Assembly (NCBI RefSeq): GCF_047601505.1
Contig: NZ_JASGJD010000001.1
Coordinates: 806,001-870,000 of the forward strand
DNA length: 64,000 nucleotides
Direction: 5' to 3'
Source: Cloacibacterium sp047601505
GTDB lineage: Bacteria; Bacteroidota; Bacteroidia; Flavobacteriales; Weeksellaceae
The translations under genes and the position numbers were made by a program. The stretch's first letter is position 1, and each line of letters begins with the position of its first letter. The notes under the pieces are model-generated. The model worked only from the letters and a program-made list of their open reading frames with translations, did no database searches and was not told where the DNA came from. Positions 7,321 to 16,277 of the stretch are shown piece after piece.

Positions 7321-8090
7321 TATTTTGTGAGTTTTTGTCTTAGAATTTCGTAGCAGGTTATGGCAACTGCATTGCTTAAGTTTAAAGAATCTATTGTTCC
7401 AGACATTGGGATGAGGATGTTTTCGCCTTTATTAAGCCAAATATCACTTAAACCAGAATGTTCTGTTCCGAAGAATAAAGCAGATTTTTCGTTGAAATTT
7501 TTCTTATAAATATCTTCGGCACTTTCGTCCATAAAAGTGGTAAAGATTTTGAATTGATTTTCTTGTAAAAACGCCAAAGTTTCTTCGTTAGTCGCCGAAA
7601 ATACATTCATTCCGAAAAAGCAACCAACGCTACTTCTTAAAACGTTTGGATTGTAAAAATCTACTTTTGAATCGGTAACGATGAGTGCATCAATGCCAAA
7701 TGCTTCACAACTTCTCAAAATTGCGCCCAAATTTCCTGGTTTTTCTATAGATTCTACTACAATTACAGAAGCGTTTTCTTTTGGTTGATGTTCTTTTAAA
7801 TTAAATTCTTTTGCTTTGTAAATTCCGATAATTCCTTCTGAGGATCCTCGGTAAGCTAGTTTTTCATAAACTTGTGCGGAAACAAAATGTTTCTTTCCTT
7901 CTGGATGATTGATTCCAAAAATAGGTTCACAGATAAAAAATTCTACATTTTCGAATCCAAATTGCAGAGCTCGTTCGTTTTCTTGTTGTCCTTCCACCAC
8001 AAAAACTCTAGATTTCTTGCGAAAACGGTTGTCGGTAATTAATCTATTGAGATTTTTTATTTTTTCGTTTTGTAAGCTTTCTATAATCAT
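7320..8090 (-). CDS. SpoU/TrmH-family RNA 2'-O-ribose methyltransferase
   Basis: 256 residues. The N-terminal part (MIIESLQNEKIKNLNRLI, VFVVEGQQENERAL) is the substrate-binding domain of the RlmB/TrmH type. The C-terminal SPOUT knot motifs are visible: motif 1 EKPGNLGAILRSCEAFG, motif 2 LFFGTEHSGLSDIW and motif 3 IPMSGTIDSLNLSNAVAI. These bind S-adenosylmethionine in a trefoil knot and act as a dimer. The target, 23S rRNA or tRNA, cannot be told apart from sequence alone. It is convergent with the small lipoproteins and shares their terminator. Confidence 0.88.
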   Translation of the reverse strand: MIIESLQNEKIKNLNRLITDNRFRKKSRVFVVEGQQENERALQFGFENVEFFICEPIFGINHPEGKKHFVSAQVYEKLAYRGSSEGIIGIYKAKEFNLKEHQPKENASVIVVESIEKPGNLGAILRSCEAFGIDALIVTDSKVDFYNPNVLRSSVGCFFGMNVFSATNEETLAFLQENQFKIFTTFMDESAEDIYKKNFNEKSALFFGTEHSGLSDIWLNKGENILIPMSGTIDSLNLSNAVAITCYEILRQKLTK

Positions 8091-8142
8091 GTTTTATTTG
8101 AAAAGGAGTTGTAGTGTTTTGAAATTTGTTGTTTTTGTAAAT

Positions 8143-9639
8143 TTATTCCTCAGAAAAATCAATTTGGTTGGCTACTTCTTCACTTAAACTGTTTGGCAAT
8201 TGTTTTTTATTTTTTATTCCAAGAGCTCTTAATTTTTGAGTTTGAACAATTAAATTGTCATTTCCTGTAGAAAGTTGCTTGTAAGCGTCATTGTAAGAGC
8301 TTTTTGCGTTGTCAATATTTTTTCCAATTTTTTCTAAATTTTCTACAAAACCTACGAATTTATCATACAATTTTGCACCTCGTTCAGCAATTTCCATAGC
8401 ATTTCGGCTTTGGTATTCTCTTTTCCAAAGGTCTGCAATTAATTTGAGAGAAGTAATTAAATTGCTCGGATTAAGCAATAAAATTCTTCTTTCATAAGCA
8501 TAATTCCAAAGGTTTGAGTCGGCTTGCATTGCTGCGATATAAGCTGGTTCACTTGGGATAAACATCATTACAAAATCTAGAGATTTTTCGTAATCGTCGT
8601 ATGCTTTCTGAGATAACTGTTGAATGTGATTTTTAACGGAACCAAGATGTTGATTGAGTTTATTGGCGTAAACCTCAGAATCTGTCTCATCTACCAATTC
8701 TGTGAAAGCAGTAAGCGAAACTTTAGAATCTATAATCACATTTCTTTCGTCTGGATATTTTATAACGGCATCTGGTCGCATTTTTTTACCAGAAAATTCA
8801 GAGAAAATAACTTTATTGTTTTCGTCTGTTAATTGGTGTTCCAAGAAATATTCTCTGCCTTTTACCAAGCCAGATTTTTCTAAAATGCTTTCCAAAATCA
8901 TTTCTCCCCAGTTTCCTTGGGTTTTGCTTTCGCCTTTCAAAGCTCTTGTTAATTTTTTGGCATCTTCCGAAATTTGTTGATTCAGTTCTGCTAATTCTTT
9001 TACTTTTTCAGCAAGCGAAAAGCGTTCTTTGTTTTCTTTTTCGTACGCTTCGTTTACTCGGTTTTTTAGTTCGGAAATTTTTTCTTGAAAAGGTTCAAGA
9101 ATTGTTTTTAAATTGTTTTGATTAAGTGTGGTGAATTTCTCCGTCTTTTCTTCTAAAATTTTATTAGCCAAATTCTCGAACTGCAGTTTTGCTTCTTCCT
9201 GAATTTTTACAATTTCTTCTTTCTGTGAATCTAATAATTTTTGAAGACTTTCGTTTTGTGCAGAAAGTTCAGATTTTAAAGCGATGAGATTGTTTTTTTC
9301 GTTTTGTAAATCTTTTATTTCGTTGTTTTGTTTTTGGTTGAGTTCGTTTTGTTCTGCAATTTTTTGAATTTTAGCATTGTTTTCAGCAGAAATTTTTGCC
9401 AATTCTGTTTTGAGTTGGTTTAGAATTTCAGTTTGAGAAAGGTTGGTTTCCTTTTCTAGTTTTAAGGCTTCTGAAATCTCCGAAATTTTAATTTCCGAAT
9501 TTCTTAAATCTGCTTCTTTTTTTATGAAATTTTGATTGAGTTCATCGTGAATTTTCCTCGAAACCGATGAGGATTTCACAATAAAATAAGCTAGAACTCC
9601 GCCAAGAATAAAACTGAGAATAATGTATAGAATTTCCAT
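8143..9639 (-). CDS. rmuC: DNA recombination protein RmuC
   Basis: 498 residues. An N-terminal transmembrane helix (EILYIILSFILGGVLAYFIV) is followed by a long coiled coil (about 25-210, rich in Glu, Lys, Gln and Asn). The conserved RmuC domain then runs from about 225 to 440 (KTQGNWGEMILESILEKSGL, MRPDAVIKYPDERNVIIDSK). The D and K in that strand belong to a PD-(D/E)xK-like nuclease core. RmuC limits rearrangements at inverted repeats in E. coli. A -7-like site (CAAAGATA on the plus strand, 9644-9651) sits just upstream of the start. Confidence 0.92.
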   Translation of the reverse strand: MEILYIILSFILGGVLAYFIVKSSSVSRKIHDELNQNFIKKEADLRNSEIKISEISEALKLEKETNLSQTEILNQLKTELAKISAENNAKIQKIAEQNELNQKQNNEIKDLQNEKNNLIALKSELSAQNESLQKLLDSQKEEIVKIQEEAKLQFENLANKILEEKTEKFTTLNQNNLKTILEPFQEKISELKNRVNEAYEKENKERFSLAEKVKELAELNQQISEDAKKLTRALKGESKTQGNWGEMILESILEKSGLVKGREYFLEHQLTDENNKVIFSEFSGKKMRPDAVIKYPDERNVIIDSKVSLTAFTELVDETDSEVYANKLNQHLGSVKNHIQQLSQKAYDDYEKSLDFVMMFIPSEPAYIAAMQADSNLWNYAYERRILLLNPSNLITSLKLIADLWKREYQSRNAMEIAERGAKLYDKFVGFVENLEKIGKNIDNAKSSYNDAYKQLSTGNDNLIVQTQKLRALGIKNKKQLPNSLSEEVANQIDFSEE

Positions 9640-9685
9640 ACGTCAAAGATATTGATAAAATTTAGATTTATGATTTTGGAATTTT

Positions 9686-10858
9686 TTAATCTTTAATTCT
9701 CAAAAATTCTTTTGCCAGTTCTATCATTTTCGGGTCTCCAGTATATTTTCCTTTTTCGTCAGAAAGTTTTACGGTAGGAATCCATTCTCCGTTGTCCGAT
9801 TTTACTCCAATGAGTTTCATTACAATATTCATTGGTTTTAAGCCAACGTCATTAGTTAAATTGGTGCCGATTCCGAAGGAAACTCCAATTTTTTCACAAC
9901 AATAATTGGTAATTTCTTCTACTTTTTCCAAATTCAATCCATCTGAAAAAATAATGTATTTGAATAGAGGATTGATGCCGTTTTTCTTGTAATGTGCAAT
10001 GGTTTTATCTGCAAATTCTAAAGGGTCTCCGCTGTCGTGACGAACGCCGTCAAATAATTTTGTGAATTTTTTATCAAACTGATTGAAGAAAACATCTGTG
10101 GTAAAAGTATCTGAAAGTGCTACTCCCAAATCTCCTCTGTAAACATCTACCCAATGGTCTAGTGCAATTTTATTTGCCATCTTGAAACCGTATTCGGCGG
10201 CGTGAAACATAAACCATTCGTGGGCGTGAGTTCCGATTGTTTTCACACCATATTTCATAGCGAAATGTACGTTGGAAGAGCCAATGAAAGTGGTGTTTTC
10301 TTTTTTTGCAAGAGAGCCAATTACCAAATCGTGTACTTTGTAAGAATGCCTTCTTCTGGTGCCAAATTCTGCGTATGTAACTCCTAGATTGTTTAGTTTT
10401 TCGGCTTTTGTAAGTGTGTTTTCGATAACTATTTCGTTAGAATTTCTTTCCAGATGATTCATTTCGTAGTGCAATTCTGAAATGAGTGCTAAAAGTGGAA
10501 CTTCCCAGAGAATTGTTCTGTACCAAAGACCTTCTACGGTAACTTCTACATCGTTCCCAATTTGCTTGATGTGAACTTCGGAAGGATCAAAACGGTAGCC
10601 TTCTAGAAAGTCTAAATAAGGCAAATCGATATACGGACAAGTTTTTGCCATGAATTTCTTCTCATCTTTGGTGAGTTTTAGCTCTGCCATTGCATTAACG
10701 GAGGCTCTAAGTTCTTCCGCAAAACCTTCTGGGAAATGGTGTTTGCCACGATTGATGAATTGATATTTTACGATTTGTTTCGGAAATAATTTTACGACTG
10801 CGTTTTGCATCGTAATTTTATAAAAATCGTTATCTAAAATGGAGTTTAGTCTGGTCAA
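9686..10858 (-). CDS. pncB: Nicotinate phosphoribosyltransferase
   Basis: 390 residues, the usual length for PncB. It makes nicotinate mononucleotide from nicotinate and PRPP in the NAD salvage pathway. Recognisable blocks are LDNDFYKITMQNAV at the N-terminus, YAEFGTRRRHSYKVH (active-site histidine region), GTHAHEWFMFHAA and DGVRHDSGDP, with FGIGTNLTND near the C-terminus. A -7 element (TACATTTG on the minus strand, 10908-10915) lies 50 bases upstream. It links functionally, though not physically, to nadD at 55.3 kb. Confidence 0.94.
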   Translation of the reverse strand: MTRLNSILDNDFYKITMQNAVVKLFPKQIVKYQFINRGKHHFPEGFAEELRASVNAMAELKLTKDEKKFMAKTCPYIDLPYLDFLEGYRFDPSEVHIKQIGNDVEVTVEGLWYRTILWEVPLLALISELHYEMNHLERNSNEIVIENTLTKAEKLNNLGVTYAEFGTRRRHSYKVHDLVIGSLAKKENTTFIGSSNVHFAMKYGVKTIGTHAHEWFMFHAAEYGFKMANKIALDHWVDVYRGDLGVALSDTFTTDVFFNQFDKKFTKLFDGVRHDSGDPLEFADKTIAHYKKNGINPLFKYIIFSDGLNLEKVEEITNYCCEKIGVSFGIGTNLTNDVGLKPMNIVMKLIGVKSDNGEWIPTVKLSDEKGKYTGDPKMIELAKEFLRIKD

Positions 10859-11007
10859 AATGGTTCTAAATTTTATTTTTCTAAATTCTATAATTTTTCT
10901 TACTGTACAAATGTAGGGATTCCATATTTTATTTGAGTTTAGAATTTGGTAAATGTTTTTTTGTGATTATTTAAATTTCTTTGTTTCTGCGAAATTTAAA
11001 ATATATT

Positions 11008-11469
11008 TTATTCTTTGGAAATCATTTTGTGGTATTTAAGATGCATTGGAATGGCAGCAGAGCCGTACCAAGGAAGAATTTCACATTCAAAGATTCCATT
11101 TTTTATCGTTGGGTCATTTTGAAGTAAAGTTTTTGCTTCGTCTTCAGTTTTTACATCAAGAAGAAAAATTCCTCTATATTGAAGTGAGTTTTTTGTAGCA
11201 AAAGGTCCAGCGAGTTTTAATTTGCCGGCTTTTTCCATTGCTTCCATGTTGGAGAAATGTCCTTTGAAAAGTTCGCTTCTCTTTTCTTTATCAGTAATTT
11301 CTTTGTCTTTTGGTCCTGTTTTTAGAATTACGAGCATGTAGGTTTTCATGCCTCTTTGGTCTGCATTAAGAGAATCTGCTAGTTTTTTGTTGAATATTTT
11401 GGCATCAGATTGAGCAAATATTAAATTGGAGAACGTTAGTAGAGTTATGAATGATAATAATGTTTTCAT
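11008..11469 (-). CDS. Secreted YCII-domain protein
   Basis: 153 residues from the ATG at 11469; a further in-frame ATG at 11496 is less likely because the later one gives a standard signal peptide (LLSFITLLTFSNLIFAQ). The mature part carries a YCII-like ferredoxin-fold domain (TYMLVILKTGPKD...AGPFATKN...RGIFLLDVKTEDEAKTLL). YCII domains are small, often enzymatic or ligand-binding. Here it is exported to the periplasm, which is a common flavobacterial variant. It has its own -7-like element (TAATTTTG, minus strand, 11494-11501). Confidence 0.8.
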   Translation of the reverse strand: MKTLLSFITLLTFSNLIFAQSDAKIFNKKLADSLNADQRGMKTYMLVILKTGPKDKEITDKEKRSELFKGHFSNMEAMEKAGKLKLAGPFATKNSLQYRGIFLLDVKTEDEAKTLLQNDPTIKNGIFECEILPWYGSAAIPMHLKYHKMISKE

Positions 11470-11511
11470 TTTTATATTTTTTAGTGTTTTTCGCAAAATT
11501 AGAAATTATAA

Positions 11512-11545
11512 TAAAACAAAAATGCCCAAGCTATAAAACTTGAGC
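11512..11545 (-). terminator. Terminator of the amt-porin unit
   Basis: On the minus strand, GCTCAAG / CTTGGGC pairs over 7 bases with one G-U around an 8-base loop, then a T-rich tract follows. It lies 27 bases past the porin stop codon. Confidence 0.8.
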
Positions 11546-11571
11546 AAATTATATAAATGCCTGATTAAAGT

Positions 11572-12660
11572 TTAGAATTTGTAAACTGCAGCAATTAAGA
11601 AGTTTGCAGAACTTCCTGTTGCGTTTCCGTCTTTTTTGAAATATACATCTTCATTAGAACTTTCAAATCTAATTTCTGGTTTTAGTTGGAAGTTTCCTTG
11701 TTTAAGTGTTGCGGAAATGGTGTTCGCGAAAATTGTATTTCCGTTTGTTGCGCCTAATGCAAGTGCGTTGTCTTTGTTGTCTAGATATTCAGCTCTATAA
11801 TTCAATGCAAAACTGTCTGTTACATCATATTTAAGATAACCAACTAAAGAAGACCAAGTTTGTTTATCTACACCAGAGATATCTGAACTAAATGTAGCTG
11901 TAGTTGCATTAACACCAAGTTTGAATTTGTCTGTAAATTTATAAGCAGCAGTTAAATCAAACTGAGAGACGTTATTGCTCCAAGGGTTGTAGCTCCCGTG
12001 TTGTCCGTTTAAGAATGCACTTAGTTTGTCTCCAGCGTAACCAATTTGCCAAATAAAGAATTTATTTTTAAAACTCTCTCCAGTAGTTGGGTCGGCAGTG
12101 TGAAAAGCAGATTTAAAATCTGTAGGATTTACAACTCCCGCCATAAAATTGAATTTATCTGCAACGTAGTTTGCTTTAAAACCTGTATGTAAAAAAGGTC
12201 CATAAGAGAAAGCATAAGACATGCTATAAATGTCGTTTTCTGGTGCGTCTAACAATTCGTAACCAACATGTGTGCCCCAAGAACCAGCTGTTAATGTAAG
12301 TTTATCCGTTGCAGCATAATCTATAAACAATTGTTTGATTAAGAATTTTGTGTTGTCTGCGGTGTAATTAAACTGTTCTGCTCTGTTTCCAAAACCTAAA
12401 TCTGCTACAGTGGTAAATTTCCCTGAAGTATGAGTAAGTTTTAAAGAAAACATTCCTAATTCAAAAGAGTTGTTAGGTTGAGTGAAGCTAGTCTTTGTAT
12501 TGTTGTCACTTCCTGCGAAATCTGCTTTGTAAAAAATATCAGCATTTCCACTTAATTTGAAGCCTTTTAGCCAGCTTGCTTCTTCCTGAGCAAAAGTTAA
12601 AGATGCGCATAGTGTCGTGACTAAATAAGCAAGCTTATTTATAGATTTTAGAGTTTTCAT
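11572..12660 (-). CDS. Outer-membrane beta-barrel porin downstream of amt
   Basis: 362 residues with a signal peptide ending in LTFAQ. The rest shows alternating hydrophobic/polar strands separated by Asn/Asp turns and ends in F (LIAAVYKF), as in outer-membrane barrels. The blocks NSFELGMFSLKLTHTSGK, KQLFIDYAA and LTAGSWGTHVGYELLDAPEN fit the BBP2/porin-like family of Bacteroidota. It lies 55 bases behind the ammonium transporter gene on the same strand with no terminator between, so it is probably a nutrient pore co-expressed with Amt. Substrate specificity is inference. Confidence 0.85.
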   Translation of the reverse strand: MKTLKSINKLAYLVTTLCASLTFAQEEASWLKGFKLSGNADIFYKADFAGSDNNTKTSFTQPNNSFELGMFSLKLTHTSGKFTTVADLGFGNRAEQFNYTADNTKFLIKQLFIDYAATDKLTLTAGSWGTHVGYELLDAPENDIYSMSYAFSYGPFLHTGFKANYVADKFNFMAGVVNPTDFKSAFHTADPTTGESFKNKFFIWQIGYAGDKLSAFLNGQHGSYNPWSNNVSQFDLTAAYKFTDKFKLGVNATTATFSSDISGVDKQTWSSLVGYLKYDVTDSFALNYRAEYLDNKDNALALGATNGNTIFANTISATLKQGNFQLKPEIRFESSNEDVYFKKDGNATGSSANFLIAAVYKF

Positions 12661-12715
12661 AAATGTATTTTTTTAAGGGTGAAACGGGTTTTATAATTTT
12701 TTTTGTGTTGAGAGA

Positions 12716-14032
12716 TTATAAAGACTCTCCGTGTTGTGTAATATCTAATCCTTCTTTTTCGTATTCTTCATTTACTCTTAAAGGAGTGATTAGATTAGTA
12801 ATGTAAAGTAAAATGTAAGAACCAAAGAAAGCGAATACAGATACGCCAACTAATGCAACTAGATGTTTTAGAAATAAGTCTGTTCCTCCGTAGAATAATC
12901 CTGGTTCTACAACGGCTGCATTTACAGTAGGTGTTGCAAAAACTCCGGTTAAAATCATTCCTACCATACCGCCAACACCATGACAAGGGAATACATCTAA
13001 AGTGTCGTCAATATTTGTTTTTCCTCTTAAATCTACTACAAAACTACTTACTACTACGGCAATAATTCCTATTAAAATTGAGTGAGGAACGGTTACGAAA
13101 CCTGCTGCTGGTGTAATAGCAACTAAACCTACTACTGCACCTATACTTACGCCCATTGCTGAAAGTTTTCTACCTTTAATTTTTTCGATGAATCCCCATC
13201 CTATTGCTGCTGCTGCTGATGCAACTGTAGTGTTAGCGAATGCTTGTACCGCTAATGAACTAGAACTTACTGCTGAACCAGCATTGAAACCGAACCATCC
13301 AAACCAAAGTAATGCAGTTCCTAAGATTACGTAAGAAATTCTGCTAGGGTCGTGTATAATTTCTGTTCTCTTTTTTAAGAATAAAGCTCCTGCTAAAGCT
13401 GCCCAACCTGCGCTCATGTGAACTACGGTTCCTCCAGCGAAGTCTAGAACTCCGTATTTAAATAAAATTCCGTCTGGATGCCATACAGCGTGTGCTAAAG
13501 GCGAATAAATAAATATTGAGAATAAAATGATAAATAATAAATATCCCCAGAATCTAATTCTTTCTGCAAAAGCTCCAGAAATAAGCGCTGGTGTAATAAT
13601 TGCAAATTTCATTTGGAAAACTGCAAAAAGCATTAATGGGATGGTTGGTGCAAGAGACCAAGCGGTTTTGGTACCAACATTATTGAAGAAAAGAAATTTA
13701 GATGGGTTTCCTACAATTCCTCCGATTGAGTCTCCAAAAGCAAGACCGAATCCTATAACTACCCAAACTACTGTAATTACACCCATTGCAATAAAACTTT
13801 GCAAAATGGTACTGATTACATTTTTCTTTCTTACCATGCCGCCATAGAAAAATCCAAGACCAGGCGTCATGATGAGTACCATGGCAGAAGATACTAACAT
13901 CCATGCAATGTCTGCGCTGCTAAATTCTGGGATGCTTTTTTCATCTACTGGTGTTTCAGGGAAAAGTGTTCCTGAAAATAGGCATAGTAAGCCTAAAACA
14001 ACTAGCGAAGCTAGTAAAATCCATTTTCTCAT
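12716..14032 (-). CDS. amt: Ammonium transporter (Amt/MEP/Rh family)
   Basis: 438 residues with about eleven transmembrane helices preceded by a signal-like N-terminus. The Amt signature is present (GGMVRKKNV, FNAGSAVSSSSLAVQAF, DVFPCHGVGGMVGMILTGVF). The twin pore histidines are H205 (GGTVVHMSAG) and H351 (PCHGVGG). The C-terminal cytoplasmic tail is complete (GLDITQHGE) and would contact a PII protein, but no glnB/glnK is adjacent, unlike in many bacteria. A porin gene follows in the same unit. The perfect promoter at 14058-14088 is listed separately. Confidence 0.95.
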   Translation of the reverse strand: MRKWILLASLVVLGLLCLFSGTLFPETPVDEKSIPEFSSADIAWMLVSSAMVLIMTPGLGFFYGGMVRKKNVISTILQSFIAMGVITVVWVVIGFGLAFGDSIGGIVGNPSKFLFFNNVGTKTAWSLAPTIPLMLFAVFQMKFAIITPALISGAFAERIRFWGYLLFIILFSIFIYSPLAHAVWHPDGILFKYGVLDFAGGTVVHMSAGWAALAGALFLKKRTEIIHDPSRISYVILGTALLWFGWFGFNAGSAVSSSSLAVQAFANTTVASAAAAIGWGFIEKIKGRKLSAMGVSIGAVVGLVAITPAAGFVTVPHSILIGIIAVVVSSFVVDLRGKTNIDDTLDVFPCHGVGGMVGMILTGVFATPTVNAAVVEPGLFYGGTDLFLKHLVALVGVSVFAFFGSYILLYITNLITPLRVNEEYEKEGLDITQHGESL

Positions 14033-14057
14033 ATCAATTCAACTTTTAAATTCTAGA

Positions 14058-14088
14058 CAAAAGTATGAAATAAATTTTTATATCCAAA
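14058..14088 (-). promoter_or_regulatory. Promoter of amt-porin (TTTG-N19-TACTTTTG)
   Basis: On the minus strand, TTTG (14085-14088) and TACTTTTG (14058-14065) are separated by 19 bases, an exact match to the Bacteroidota housekeeping consensus, 25 bases before the amt start. Confidence 0.75.
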
Positions 14089-14200
14089 TCAAAATAGGGT
14101 ATTTGTTAAAAAAAAGTTATTTTTAGTGAATTAATGTTGAAAAAATTAGGGGTATTTATGAAATTTTAACTTAAATAATTAAAATTGTTATGTTGGGGTA

Positions 14201-14233
14201 AAAAAAAGAGGCTGTCTCACTTTTGGGACAGCC
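14201..14233 (-). terminator. Terminator of dps
   Basis: On the minus strand a 9-pair stem (GGCTGTCCC / GGGACAGCC type with one wobble) is followed by eight T. It lies 25 bases beyond the dps stop codon. Confidence 0.85.
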
Positions 14234-14258
14234 GTTAATTATTTATAATGAAAAAAAG

Positions 14259-14735
14259 TTATTTTGCAAGGTAAGCATTGTACATCCAAACTTCTTTTTC
14301 TTGTTCGGTAATGTAATCGCTCATTTGAGAGTTGGTTCCTTCGTCGCCAGCCTTCTCGGTAAGGTCTAGAAGTTCTCTTTGTAAATCTATTACTATTTTA
14401 AATGAAGCTAAAATTCCTTCTACACATTTGTTAGCGTCAGAAACTTCGCTGCTTTCTTTAATGGTAGAAACTTTTAAATATTCGGAGTAATTGTGAGCGG
14501 GAGCTGCGCCGAGAGTTAAGATTCTTTCTGCAATTGCATCAATTTTTAAAACCAATCCGTTGTATAATTCTTCAAATTTTGGGTGAAGTGTGAAAAATTG
14601 ATTTCCTTTTATGTTCCAATGTGCACCTCTTGTGTTTTGATAAAATACGGAATAATTTGCTAAAAGAACATTTAATTTCTCTGCAATTTTTTTACAGTCG
14701 GCTTCTTTTAAGCCAATAATACTAGAATTTTTCAT
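14259..14735 (-). CDS. dps: Dps-family DNA-protecting ferritin
   Basis: 158 residues, usual for Dps. These proteins form dodecamers that oxidise and store iron using hydrogen peroxide and shield DNA. The inter-subunit ferroxidase site is exact: H39 and H51 on one helix, then D66 and E70 (spacing 12, 15, 4, as in E. coli Dps), within TRGAHWNIKG and LKIDAIAERIL. It is monocistronic with its own terminator. The N-terminus has few basic residues, so DNA binding could be weak. Confidence 0.93.
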   Translation of the reverse strand: MKNSSIIGLKEADCKKIAEKLNVLLANYSVFYQNTRGAHWNIKGNQFFTLHPKFEELYNGLVLKIDAIAERILTLGAAPAHNYSEYLKVSTIKESSEVSDANKCVEGILASFKIVIDLQRELLDLTEKAGDEGTNSQMSDYITEQEKEVWMYNAYLAK

Positions 14736-14830
14736 TTTGTATAATCTTTATGAGGTAAATTTAGTGCAAATTAATTCAAATGTTCATAATCAGATGATTG
14801 GTCTTAGCTATATTGAAAATTGATGATACT

Positions 14831-15688
14831 TTATTTTATTTTCTCCATGACATTTTGGACTTTATAATTATCTAGTTGGGTTTTGTCACATTTTTGGATG
14901 TCTGATGGGGATTTGTCCTTTATGAAATCATTATAATCTAAACAATTTTTAAAAATATTAAATTCTAAATTTTTGTAATCCCAAACCACTCCTTTGTAGT
15001 GATTTGCCATCTGTGCTAAAGATCCGCCAGCAGCTCCTCCAATCGCTCCGTATGCAAATGCTTTTTCCCAAACATTTCCTATGTTAATTTCTGTATATAA
15101 ATATTTTTCACCACCAATAAATACTCTTGCAAAAGAATTTGGGTTGTCGCTATCTTGTGCTCTATCTGTTTTGTTTCTGTGTTTAAGAATGTTTTGTATG
15201 TTAAAATAGAGAATGCCATCATATACAATAGCAAAGACATTTTTTATTTTTGATTCCTTTTCATCAAAGAAAAAGCAAACCCTTTCATCATTGTTAATAA
15301 TTGGCTTTTCCCATCCAATTAAACCTCTTTTTGTGATTTTTTTATTAGAAGACGGTTTTTTGTTAATAAATTCTTCTTTTGTACTGTAGATTCCTTCGGG
15401 GTAGTTGGGTCTGTATAAATTGTCAACTATGGGTTCTAGTGTTTTTATACCAAGGTCTTGGAGTTTCTTTTCTTGAATGCTTATGATTGAGGCATCATAT
15501 AACTCTTCATTTTTATTAGATTCTAAATTATAGTAATAGGCTTTGTCGTTTTTCCAAGATAAGTTTTGAAATTTTATTTTGTCGTTGGTTATTATTGTGA
15601 TTTCTCCTGAACTTACATTTTTCTTTTCTACTTGTGCATTAATAAAGTGAGAAATAATAATGAATAGAATTGGAAGGGTGTTTTTCAT
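14831..15688 (-). CDS. Secreted protein of unknown function with a Gly-rich helix
   Basis: 285 residues starting with a signal peptide (LPILFIIISHFINAQ). The first half looks beta-rich (GEITIITNDKIKFQNLSW) and could be a surface or wall-associated domain. Near residues 210-225 is a glycine-zipper-like segment (AYGAIGGAAGGSLAQMA), which can insert in membranes or drive oligomerisation. The Cys-containing C-terminus (NCLDYNDFIKDKSPSDIQKC) may form a disulfide. No family is recognised. It lies alone between dps and the rpsL promoter, on the opposite strand to the ribosomal genes. Confidence 0.7.
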   Translation of the reverse strand: MKNTLPILFIIISHFINAQVEKKNVSSGEITIITNDKIKFQNLSWKNDKAYYYNLESNKNEELYDASIISIQEKKLQDLGIKTLEPIVDNLYRPNYPEGIYSTKEEFINKKPSSNKKITKRGLIGWEKPIINNDERVCFFFDEKESKIKNVFAIVYDGILYFNIQNILKHRNKTDRAQDSDNPNSFARVFIGGEKYLYTEINIGNVWEKAFAYGAIGGAAGGSLAQMANHYKGVVWDYKNLEFNIFKNCLDYNDFIKDKSPSDIQKCDKTQLDNYKVQNVMEKIK

Positions 15689-15776
15689 GGCTGTAATTTT
15701 TTTAAGAGATGTAAAAATAAATAAAATCTAGAATATAAAAAGATGAAAATTAACATATTATTTATGTGATAGTTAT

Positions 15777-15807
15777 TTTGTCAGTTCAAAAAATATTTAT
15801 ACTTTTG
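15777..15807 (+). promoter_or_regulatory. Promoter of the str operon (rpsL-rpsG-fusA-rpsJ)
   Basis: TTTG (15777-15780), a 19-base spacer and TACTTTTG (15800-15807), 34 bases before the rpsL ATG. The spacer and flanks are nearly identical to the S10-operon promoter at 19988-20018. Confidence 0.85.
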
Positions 15808-15841
15808 CACCCTAAAATATAAAATAATATAAAGCAATCAA

Positions 15842-16255
15842 ATGCCTACTATTCAACAATTAGTTAGAAAAGGAAGAGCCACACTTGCTAAGAAGAGCAA
15901 ATCGGCTGCTTTGGATTCATGTCCACAAAGAAGAGGCGTATGTACGAGAGTATATACAACTACTCCTAAGAAACCTAACTCAGCACTTAGAAAAGTTGCC
16001 AGAGTAAGACTTTCAAACGGAAAAGAAGTTAACGCCTACATCCCGGGAGAAGGACATAACCTCCAAGAGCACTCGATAGTATTAGTACGTGGCGGAAGAG
16101 TAAAAGATTTACCGGGAGTTAGATATCACATTGTTCGTGGTGCTTTAGATACTGCCGGAGTGAACGGAAGACTTCAAAGAAGATCTAAGTACGGTGCTAA
16201 AAGACCTAAACCAGGCCAAGCTGCTGCAGCTCCTGCAAAAGGTAAGAAAAAGTAA
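15842..16255 (+). CDS. rpsL: 30S ribosomal protein S12
   Basis: 137 residues; S12 shapes the decoding centre. The decoding loops TPKKPNSALRKVARVRL and GGRVKDLPGVRYH are intact. K43 and K88, where streptomycin-resistance changes usually occur, are wild type. A C-terminal extension of about 13 residues (GQAAAAPAKGKKK) beyond the E. coli length is typical of the phylum. It is the first gene of the str operon, 22 bases before rpsG. Confidence 0.98.
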   Translation: MPTIQQLVRKGRATLAKKSKSAALDSCPQRRGVCTRVYTTTPKKPNSALRKVARVRLSNGKEVNAYIPGEGHNLQEHSIVLVRGGRVKDLPGVRYHIVRGALDTAGVNGRLQRRSKYGAKRPKPGQAAAAPAKGKKK

Positions 16256-16277
16256 TCATTAAATAAGGAACAGAACA

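Larger units (their letters stand above)
14033..14258. other. Gap between dps and amt
   Basis: 226 bases containing only the amt promoter, the dps terminator and AT-rich DNA; both genes read leftward and each has its own signal. Confidence 0.5.

Noticed and set aside
13527..13847. ORF antisense to amt (also 13869-14126 plus strand)
   Set aside because: Shadow frames of the well-supported amt gene; composition follows the complement of its hydrophobic codons.
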